A stretch of DNA of 64,000 nt from Marsupella aquatica (Eukaryota; Marchantiophyta): positions 1,364,001 through 1,428,000 of the forward strand of contig OZ316899.1 in NCBI GenBank assembly GCA_973895155.1, written 5' to 3'. Every line of letters begins with the position of its first letter. Positions within the stretch are counted from its first letter, which is position 1. Below are positions 33,798-42,470 of the stretch, piece after piece. The translations under genes were made by a program, and so were the position numbers. The notes under the pieces are model-generated. The model made no database searches and had not been told where the DNA came from. It saw only the letters and a list, made by a program, of their open reading frames with translations.

Positions 33798-33904
33798 GGT
33801 GACTCAAACAGAATAAGTGCTGCTCAGTACTTCAATCAGATCCGTTTATACTCCAGGGGATAAACGCCCTTTCAAATCTTATACATGAAGTGGTTACAAA
33901 TCTG

Positions 33905-34606
33905 CTATCTGCTCAACAACCCTTGAGTGACAACGTCCGGCCATGAAGGAGGAGTAGGTAACCTTACTAGTCTCCTAAGTGACTTATACCCTTGAGCAGA
34001 AGAGTTCATAGCCTTATTCCGTATCAACTGTTCTCGTAGCTTAACAAGCTCTTTCTCGTACTTATGTGGAACAACATACCCTTCATGGCAGACCCAAACA
34101 GAGTATTGGTATGGCCAAGGAAATTCAGGAGCAATTGGCGGAAAAGGGGTTTCAGTTTGGCGGAGCATATACACCCAACACCAAATTTCAAACTCCGAAA
34201 ACTTATGTCGTCTCTCCTTGTCAATTGGAGGAACTGCCCTACCAGGTTTATATGTACAAATCAAAGAACAAATGCTTGGATGATATGTACTTGCCAAAAT
34301 CTGCTGTTGTTGAAATATACTCTCCATCTCTAAATGCCGAAAAGCTATCCGAAAATCTTTCTTCTCCCACTTATGAATTGAAGCAAGGTTAGGTATAGGA
34401 ATTAGGGATGGTAGTACCATTGTGTGCCGAAGTCTGGGAGGTACTCTGATAATACGAGGATCTTCGTCTTCCTCTCCATCGCTTGGAGCTCCTTTCCAAC
34501 GAAAAATAATGTTTGGGTTCGAAGAAGGTATCACCGACTCCCTAGTAGGCCAACGTGATAGTACAACAGGAGACAAAGATGCAGGAGGTGGAGAAGAATT
34601 CCCCAT
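33905..34606 (-). CDS. Unidentified frame in the 3' region of the gypsy
   Basis: 233 codons, Pro/Ser-rich at the N-terminus, then basic and aromatic-rich (KKDFRIAFRHLEMESIF, EFPWPYQYSVWVCHEGYVVPHKYE). No known domain is recognised by eye. It is in line with the frames before and after it on the minus strand and may form one polyprotein with them, separated by single stops or short gaps. Confidence 0.45.
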   Translation of the reverse strand: MGNSSPPPASLSPVVLSRWPTRESVIPSSNPNIIFRWKGAPSDGEEDEDPRIIRVPPRLRHTMVLPSLIPIPNLASIHKWEKKDFRIAFRHLEMESIFQQQQILASTYHPSICSLICTYKPGRAVPPIDKERRHKFSEFEIWCWVYMLRQTETPFPPIAPEFPWPYQYSVWVCHEGYVVPHKYEKELVKLREQLIRNKAMNSSAQGYKSLRRLVRLPTPPSWPDVVTQGLLSR

Positions 34607-34663
34607 TGTTGTGTTGATTGGCTCCAGCTGCTCAAAATCCGGTGAATTTGCTTCATGAAAGAT

Positions 34664-35416
34664 CTATCGATTTCTTACATGACGCAACCTTTTCCGAGGT
34701 CTTCGAGTATATGTCACTTGAAATTGCTCCGTAATAAGTGAACTCTCATCTCCAAGTGATATCCAAGTACCCTTATCTCTGCTTGAATCTAGTAAGATAG
34801 AAGCTGATGCAGAGCTAAATGCCAAATCAGGTGTTCCAGACAGAGGTATGGGTGGAGATACACTCTTGGTCTCAGGTAGCCCTAAATTGCTTGAAGGCCC
34901 AAGAGATGGAGTGGTTTGTTGACTGTGTTGAGACTCAAGCAATCTCTCCTCTGGAAGGTAAGCTGGAGAAACCCAATCAACAGATGGGAGTGGAGGAGGT
35001 CCTTTTCTCGCCAATGCTTCTGCTAACTCCTCAGACATAATTAGAGCAACTGTTATCCTGGTTTCGGGGGTCGGCCACATAGGAAATGGCATGACAAAAT
35101 TAGGTGGATTCGGTTGTTCAGCTACTCCTTCTACATCTACTATTTTGTCCTCTGAATCAGCCTTAAACAACTTTACGAGCTGCATGCATAATACCGCCGG
35201 AGGTTCCACTGATTGTTGTACAAGAGGAACCACATCTAGGCTTGGGGAGGGACTACGAGAATCTTCTGAATTATACTCCTGTAAAGCTTTTAAAGCATTA
35301 TTACTCACTTCCATGGGTGGTGAAGCAGGGTTCTGTGAAGTTTTATCATACCCATCCGCTACAGTAGTATATTGTTGAGAAGGTTCTCCTGGTAAGCTTT
35401 CTTCATCCACATCCAT
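34664..35416 (-). CDS. Acidic Pro/Ser-rich frame in the 3' region of the gypsy
   Basis: 250 codons rich in Pro, Ser, Glu and Asp, ending in a basic patch (RRPRKRLRHVRNR). It looks like a disordered linker. It lies between the domain-like frame 35453-36395 and the frame at 33905-34606. No function assigned. Confidence 0.45.
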   Translation of the reverse strand: MDVDEESLPGEPSQQYTTVADGYDKTSQNPASPPMEVSNNALKALQEYNSEDSRSPSPSLDVVPLVQQSVEPPAVLCMQLVKLFKADSEDKIVDVEGVAEQPNPPNFVMPFPMWPTPETRITVALIMSEELAEALARKGPPPLPSVDWVSPAYLPEERLLESQHSQQTTPSLGPSSNLGLPETKSVSPPIPLSGTPDLAFSSASASILLDSSRDKGTWISLGDESSLITEQFQVTYTRRPRKRLRHVRNR

Positions 35417-35452
35417 CCTATCTTCGTCATTCGCTCTGAAAGCAGAATTGTC

Positions 35453-36395
35453 CTAATCAAGATCTTGATCCTCTGATGGGTGGGAAAGAATTGGCTCGTC
35501 TCTCCCGCCAACTGGTTCTCTTGTCTCTTTCAGTCTCTGAACTTCATTTACCAGCTCAGATTCTTCGCAAGTGAGTAGTTCGCATAACGCCACCAGTATT
35601 GAACTGGATCGGACTTCTCGTACTTCCGACAACTCATTTGCTTCACAGGTAGATGCGCTCCGATGGGTACGATAGAAGACTTTCTCTAAGAGGAGCAGAC
35701 ATTTATGCTTGTGATAAATGTGAGCTAGATAGGGAGTCAAGTTGGTAAATCTCAACTTCCCAGCTTGCAACCTGCTACGAAAGTTCTTTACCTGGGTATG
35801 AATTACCCTATATAAGATCTTCGTCCAATTGATGGTCTGCTTCTGTTCTAATGAAGAGATAACGGTGGCAGCGAAAGAAAGAGTAATACGTGTCTGACTC
35901 TCTAGATAGAAAATTGGTGACAGAAATCGAAAAAGATGTTGCAAAGAGGTAACTAAACAGTCCGCGGTTACCCAACCATTTCGCCTCTTAAAGGATTCAG
36001 GAGCAAAGAAAGACTCTATATAAGCTCGGGGCTCTCCATCAATCCTCTGCAAATCCTCGCCCGTTGTTGGCGTCGAGTAGACTCCCGCTATGAGCCCTTC
36101 AGTCCAAACACTTGGACGCGAGCGGACACCGATTCCTTCCTCAGCATCTCACACACCTTGATTGATGAGGCTGAACTCGCACATCCTCCAAGGGAAACGA
36201 AGTAATTTCTTCAAGCCCATCAACGCAAGATTTGTCCTCAATTGTCGGCGGTCCACCATATTTGACGGGATAATTGCGAGTATTGGTCGCATCGTAAGTT
36301 TGGACTCCACCATCGCGTCAATCGTGAAGGACGCTTCTCTAGCCGTTCCTAGAAGTGGACGCTTCTCGCAGCATCCCGTCAAGACTAAGTTTTAG
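35453..36395 (-). pseudogene. Extra 3' frame with gag-like/plant-transposon-type domain
   Basis: Intact from 36052 to 35453 (199 codons: GWVTADCLVTSLQHLFRFL, FYLESQTRITLSFAATVISS, QKQTINWTKILYRVIHTQV). It is preceded by related sequence up to 36395 that is broken by a TGA near 36149 (DAEEGIGVRSRPSVW). The ordered pattern (short RS/YGK-like strand, a hydrophobic helix, then W.T and a helical L.P.....R/T block) resembles the 'putative plant transposon protein' domain and also the domain in the TGTG-family proteins. That is a pattern impression without a search. Many Tat/Ogre-type elements carry extra frames, usually elsewhere in the element. Confidence 0.45.
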
Positions 36396-36493
36396 GGTGG
36401 ATGCTTCTCGGGAGCGTCCAGTGCAAAAACAAAAATTCCGAACACTTGTAAAGGGGGAGGGAATGCTGATTCTAATTAAGTACAAACTACCTA

Positions 36494-36510
36494 CCGCCCT
36501 CCACTTAAAC
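36494..36510 (-). other. Internal second polypurine tract
   Basis: Minus strand TTTAAGTGGAGGGCGG directly after the integrase stop at 36534, nearly the same as the tract at 33353-33366. Internal tracts are known in some plant Tat/Athila and lentivirus-like elements for plus-strand priming; here this is inferred from sequence only. Confidence 0.55.
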
Positions 36511-36533
36511 TACGACCTGTCCCAGGTGAAACA

Positions 36534-38684
36534 CTAAATAGGAGATTCATGATATCGCTTAACCCGAAGTCCATTGATTCGGGTGTCAAGTGGGTGACCG
36601 TCTAAGGTAGTCAAGGAAACCGAACCGTTAGCCCAGATTTGGGTAACTCGATAAGGACCAATCCAATGGGTATGGAGTTTCCCAGGAAATAACATATAAC
36701 GGGAATCAAAGACTAATGCTAAATCGCCAACATCTAAATTCACGACTCGCAGCTTTTGATCATAAACAAGCTTACGCTTGTTCTGAATTGTAGCTGTATG
36801 ATCTAACGCTAAAAGTTGAACTTCTTCTAATTTGACAATATCAGAAAACCTATGTGGGAGACTAGCCGCTGGAGAGAGACGGTTGGATACCAAGAGTCGT
36901 TCTGTCGGGAAGGAGAATTCAATAGGAATAATACTGTCTAGGCCATAAGTCAGGTAGAAGGGAGTGTGAAGGGTTGTAATTTTCTCGGCAGTACGGTAAG
37001 CCCATAATGCAGAATGTAACTTCACATCCCAGTCTGTCTTGTGAGACTCCACCATCTTATTCAGGATCTTGCCCATAATGCCATTAGCTCTTTCCGTTAA
37101 GCCATTAGCTCTGGGGTTGTAAGGAGTAGTTTTACGATGCTTGATAAGATATGTGTCAGTAATTAACTCAATAGTTGAGTTAAGAAAATGCAAACCCCTA
37201 TCGCTTACCAACTCCAAAGGACACCCGAATCGAGTAATAATGTGCTCAAAGAGAAATGCAGCCGCTGTTGTAGCATCATTCTTGCGAGTAGCTTTAGCCT
37301 CCACCCATTTGGTGGCATAATCAGTGGCCAGAATAATGTATTTACTTCGGCTTTTCCGAGCTGCTGGTGAAATTGGGCCAATAAAATCAATACCCCATTT
37401 CTCAAATGGTGCCAAAGGTAGGATGGGCGTAAGAGGCCATTTGGAACTAGCAGTGGGTTTGCCTATTCTTTGACAGGGGTCACACGTCTTAATAAAGTTG
37501 TAAGTATCTCTATGCATGGTAGGCCACCAGTACCCAACATCCAAAATTTTCTTTACAGTAGTATTGACAGCATAATGGCCACCTGTTTCTCCAGAATGTA
37601 AAGCTTCAATTACTTGTGGGAGTTCCCTGTTCTCCAGACATCGTCGCATCTTCTGATCAGGACCTTGTTTAAACAAAGTGCCCTGAATGATAGTATAAGG
37701 CCCCACCTTATGTGCAAAAACAGCTCGTTCTTCCGCATTAAGGCCTTCAGGAAAACTACCATGAATCAACATGTGCACAATATCGAAATACCGTGAAGAC
37801 TCTCCTTCAATGTGCCACAAATGCTCATCTGGGAATTCATCAGAAAGATTATGCTGATTCTCTGGCCCGGGTAAGCGAGAGAAGAAATTGGCATTTTCAT
37901 GATGCTTGCCAGGTCGTATCTGAACTTCATAATCGAATTCCTGGAGTAATAAAACCCATCGCGCTACTCGTCCTGAGAGATCCACTTGGTTAACCAAGTA
38001 CTTCAAGGAATTATGATCAGTGTGAAATATCACCTGATACCCCAATAAATAGTGCCGAAACTTCTTGCAAGCAAACACAATAGCAAGAGCTTCACGTTCA
38101 GTGACTGAGTAATTTTTCTCTGTTGCACTCATTTGGCGACTAGCATAATAAATTGGGTGATTCCGATTCTCAGGATCTTTTTTACTAAGATTAGCACCAA
38201 TACAGAAGGCAGAAGAATCAATGAAGACATGAAACTTCTTAGTCTAATCCGGGGGTGACAGAATAGGTGCAGAGATTAACTGATCTTTGAGCAACTGGAA
38301 TGCCTGCTGTCGAACCTCATTCCACGCATATTCCACATCGTTTTTTAACAAGTGGGTTAAGGGAAAAGCAATATCAGCATGCTTATAAATAAATCGACGA
38401 TAGTATCCCACATGCCCCAGGGAAAGCACAAAGTTGCTTCAAATCAGCTGGTGGTTGTAACTCCACAATCACCCTAACTTTATCCTTATCAACTTCTATG
38501 CCGCATTGCGAAATAACATGGCCTAGCAAGATTCCCTCTTTCATGCCAATGAAACACTTTTCTAGGTGTAGACAAAGCTGGGCCTCTCTGCACTTCCGAA
38601 ATGTCTTTTCTAAATGCACCATGTGTTCAGCAGCCGATCCATAAACACAGAAGTCATCAATAAAAATCTCCATGAAATGCTGCA
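36534..38684 (-). pseudogene. RT C-terminal part, RNase H and integrase of the Tat/Athila-like gypsy
   Basis: From 38684 RT resumes after the nested insertion: the catalytic box HFMEIFIDDFCVYG (about 38640-38680), then LEKCFIGMKEGILLGHVIS. A frameshift near 38420 follows, then LGHVGYYRRFI. The frame is open to 36534 apart from one TAG (38244-38246). RNase H: EREALAIVFACKKFRHYL, HTDHNSLKYL. Integrase (36534 to about 37650): zinc-binding HSGETGGHY...CDPCQRIGK; catalytic Asp in WGIDFIGPIS, Asp in LVSDRGLHF, Glu in NGLTERANG. The C-terminal part ends with the GPY-type motif HWIGPYRV. The catalytic triad is intact. No chromodomain. Confidence 0.92.
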
Positions 38685-38689
38685 AATAC
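38685..38689 (+). other. Target-site duplication AATAC (left)
   Basis: Matches 41370-41374; removal of one copy with the insert restores the RT frame. Confidence 0.9.
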
Positions 38690-39304
38690 TGTGACGCCGA
38701 TGACATGGTCCTTATTCTATAATCTGAGTAACTAGGTTGCTGTATGCAAGGAGTAGCTATTGATACCGCATAACAATTAGCAAGCTGGCAAGAATAAGGG
38801 CAATCATGGTGTTAAGAGTAGGGATAAAGGTATTTCAGCTTGAACACAACCAAGGCAGACACAGTTGAGGTAGTCACTATCAAGGCCACAAAGGAGAAGC
38901 TTGGGAAGAGAGGAGGAAGCGAGTCTCCATAACTGAATATGAAGTTGTGTGGTATGGTGATTGTTCTCATGATAAAATTTGAATGTCTTGGGTGTGTAGC
39001 TTCATTTTGTTAGTTAGGTTAGTGGTTCATAGTCTAGTCTTAGAATGTTAGGGACATAAAAGGCTATGTCGCGCGTGGTTGGCAACCATATCTCGTTCAA
39101 TATGTCACCAAATCCGGATCTGTAAAGAGCATTGGAAAGATATGGTCAAGGCGAGTAAAATCGATATAAAACACTCGGGAAACGGAGGTGTATTAAGGAA
39201 GATACGGCCTGATTAGTGTGACGGGTTAACTTGTGGCCGAAATTAGCGGATTCGGCTTCAGTTTCGGGTTAACCCAAGCTCGGCCACGGCTTAGCTTAGG
39301 TAAG

Positions 39305-39402
39305 CACGACTTCAGCTTAGCTTAGGTAAGCACGGCTTCAGCTTATCTCAGGTAAGCACGGCTTCAGCTTAGCTCAAGTAAGCACAGCTTCAGCTTAGGC
39401 TT
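39305..39402 (+). repeat. 26-bp tandem repeat in element D
   Basis: About 3.5 units of CACGGCTTCAGCTTAGCTCA plus GGTAAG, with a few substitutions, within a wider stretch of GGTTAGC/CTCGGG words up to 39640. Confidence 0.8.
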
Positions 39403-39974
39403 AACCCGGGTTTGGATTAGATTGATCCCGGGTTAGACTTAACTTGGGTTAGCCTAAACTCGGGCTCAGGTTAGCATAGGTAAGCTCGGGTTCGGGCTCA
39501 GCTTAGGTTAGCGGTTAGCGGATAGCGGGTAGCGGCCTAACCCGAGACCACGGGTTAGCTCTACTCGGGTTAGATAGGATAGCTAGGTTAGCCGAACTCG
39601 GGTTAGCTATGTAACTCGGGTTAGCGCAGCAGTGAGTACCCCCTCTCGGTTGCGGGGGCATAACTCTCTGTGTATTTGACCAAATTGGCTATAATTGACT
39701 TCGTTGGAAAGAGGAGCTCAAGCCACTTCCAACACTGCTATCCACCCAGCAAATGGTTGAATAGAGAAATCAGGAGAGGAGGCGCAAGCTCGCAAAAACC
39801 ATGGAGGAGGGCCAAATCCGAAGTACATAGCCAATTCGAGATAGAAATAAAGTTGCGAGTTAGGGTTCAGTAGTTAGAGATAGTGGCGACTCTGTTAGGG
39901 CTGGGATGGGGCTCCAGCAGCGTAGTATCCACCCATTTGGGCTCAGTATGAGAGTATATAGAGCAGCCCCCGAT

Positions 39975-39990
39975 AGAGGCAGGGGGGGAC
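39975..39990 (+). other. Purine tract, element D
   Basis: AGAGGCAGGGGGGGAC, the counterpart of 10005-10022 and 13553-13570. Confidence 0.45.
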
Positions 39991-41030
39991 TTCAGTTGTG
40001 TGATCTCACTTAGACTGAGCAGCAGGGAGGAGCTGTGTGCAAGCAAGGCTGGACTTGGATGCTGCGTGTTGGGGAGAGCTTGGTTGTGCTATTACTCAGG
40101 GAGTAATCAGCCAAGCTTCACAACTGCAACGGGTTGCTAGGTTTGCGAGTTGGATTGTGGCTCTTTCTAGTGGGCAGCACAACTGGGTTCTTTTCCCCCG
40201 ATACAGAGCCTTGGTGATAGGTGATGTATTGGTGATTGTAAACTGTGGGGAGGATGTCAATTTGATTTGTGGTGAGCACGTTAGGGAGGCTGAGACACTG
40301 ATTGAGGGGCAGCAGGAGGAGCATTTACAGTTCAGTCTGGCAAGGCTACGTGATCCATGGGGAGTCCCGACCTTTGTCTGGTGGAGAGCACTAAGGGATC
40401 TATGGCCAGAGCGGAGCTTGCAGGGCAAGCATGAGGCCGGGCCTCATTGCAGTCTGGGGTAGATCGCCGTTAGGCCTGGTACCAGCTTTGAAGTCGAGTC
40501 AACTGTGCATGCGTAACTTGACATTCGGAAATGGAGGTGTGAGATCTGTATGTGCCCCCAAGAATGAAGTGCAGTGAAGGAGGTTGAGTTCAGGATTGAG
40601 TTTGCAAGGCAAGTACGGGATTGGTTCGAGTCCAATCTGCCGTCGCAATCTGGATTGAGTCGGGCTCAGGTTCAGGATTGAGCTTGCATGACAAGCACGG
40701 GGCTTGCGGGGCAAGCACGTCGCAATCTGGAGGAGACAGCCTTTGGGCCTAGTGTTCGGATCAAGTGTTCTCAATGAACTATTGTGCACATCTTTGAATC
40801 TAATTGAGTTTTCCTCTTCGGGCTCATTTCTCTCATGGATGTGTGTGTGTGTGAGGCAATCTGAGTGTATGATGGGACTAGCAGCGCCACTGAGAGGTGT
40901 ACAGGGTGCATTGAAGCGGGCTGGGTGAGGACTGTCATAGCTCTAATTGCTGAGAGTGGAATGGCAGAGTGGTGGGGCAATGGCTTAGAAGCCCCTAAGC
41001 CGGGAATCAGTCAGGAGTCACTGGTTTATG

Positions 41031-41052
41031 GGTACATTCCGGCGGCGGAATA
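41031..41052 (+). other. Conserved 3' hairpin motif, copy 5
   Basis: ATTCCG-GCGG-CGGAAT preceded by GGTAC, 317 bp from the element end. Confidence 0.7.
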
Positions 41053-41374
41053 GAAACATACCTATGACAGTAAGCATACGTATAGACCTATGGGCACCGT
41101 AGCGCTAGGCCCTGTGTGTACGGGCCCGATATGAAGACCCCTTCTCACCAGAACTATCATGAGCACAGATCTGATCCCCAACCTTGGTTCCTTGGGATTG
41201 AGCTTGGGTGATGTGTGATAGAGTCTTGCTATGATAGTCTGGTGTTAAGGGCATAAATTGGTGTTTACCGGCCTTCACAACATCCCTTCGTGATCCTCGG
41301 GTACAAGGAGATGGTTTTGGCACCCATAGTGACATTTTTGGTGTTAAGACCCATGTCAATCGCGTGACAAATAC

Positions 41375-42470
41375 TCCTGAAAAATAATCATCATAATGCG
41401 TTGGAAGGTACCCGGGGCATTACACAGACCAAAAGGCATCATGGTAAATGCATACGTGCCCCAGTCAGTGGTGAACGTAGTCTTGTCACGGTCTTCCTTT
41501 TGTATGGACACCTGGTTATAACCAGAGTACCCATCTAAGAACTGTACAGCTCATGAAGAGCCACCGAATCAAGTACCAAATCGATAAATGACAAAGGATA
41601 ATGATCTTTTCGAGTGGCAGCGTTCAGTTTCCGAAAGTCTTGACAAACTCAAATTTTTGTTTTACCATCTGGCCCTGGCTTCTTGGGAACAATGACTATT
41701 GGTGAGACCCATTCACTACTCAGGACCGGATAGACAAATCCAACATCGGTGAGCTTGTCTAGCTCTTCTTTGACTAGAATGGAATATTTGGGGTTCAAAC
41801 GGTACTGCCTCTGACGGACAGGTACTGCTCCTTCCATGAGATCAATGCGGTGTTCTCCCAAATGTGGATGGATACCTTTTAAGTCGGAGTGACTCCAAGC
41901 AAAGACATCTTTATACTGGGTCAATAAACTGATATACTGTTCCCGCAGCTTCCCTTGGATGTGTTTACCAATATTCAAAAACTTGCCTGGCTCAATTTCA
42001 ACCTTCTGACACGCCTTAGAATCCACAATTCCATCTGTGAGATTTGCCGGCTGGAGTTCAAGTTCGGATATTTCCGGTTCAGATGGCCCAGGGGTGGACG
42101 TCATTCCTATACCATGGCTAGGGCCTTCAGTAACATCCGTAACAGGAGGGCTGGCTACTGCTGAACAAGATTCCGATGTGGAAGTTAATTGCCAGGAGGG
42201 CCTGGTCGCGGTAATAGGGGTGTCTGACAGATAAACCTCCAAGTAACGAACTTCCTCAAATTCGAATTCTAGTGGCTGCAAGACAAGCGAAGAGGTCAAA
42301 AAATCCAAAGTGTACCCATCATCAGTTTGTGTTTCTCCAAAATGTGGTTCCGGAATCCAACTAACAATCACCTTAGGCTTCCCAAATGACAGTTCTTGGG
42401 ATTGCCAATTGACTTGCACTTGAGCTTTGTATAACCAAGGCCGGCCCAACAGAACAGGAAAGCTGGGAAG
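41375..42470 (-). pseudogene. RT N-terminal part of the Tat/Athila-like gypsy
   Basis: Starts after the protease by a frameshift near 42470 (LLGRPWLYKAQVQVNW). It runs through an acidic linker, then HPHLGEHRIDLMEGAVPVRQ, EELDKLTDVGFVYPV and WVSPIVIVPKKPGPDGKTKI. A TGA at about 41646 sits where Arg is usual (CGA to TGA), and is followed by CQDFRKLNAATRKDHYPL. A further frameshift precedes FTTDWGTYAFTMMPFGLCNAPGTFQ. The coding sequence stops at 41375 at the nested insertion and continues at 38684. Confidence 0.9.

Larger units (their letters stand above)
38690..41369 (+). mobile_element. TGTG-family element D (2.7 kb) inserted in gypsy RT
   Basis: Runs from TGTGACGCCGATGACATGG (38690) to CAATCGCGTGACA (41369), with TSD AATAC. 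The reversed tail starts TGTCACGCGATTGACATGG, so the ends are imperfect inverted repeats of about 19 bp. From about 39960 to 41110 it parallels the tail of element A/B: the purine tract, ATGGGGAGTCCC, a GGAGC...GGCCTTG-like block and the 3' hairpin. It has no gag-like gene, so it is a deleted, fully non-autonomous member. Excision restores RT in frame, which fixes both boundaries to the base. Confidence 0.85.

Noticed and set aside
33429-36395. Envelope-like gene
   Set aside because: No signal peptide, transmembrane segment or furin-like site is visible; the domains look gag-like and protease-like instead.
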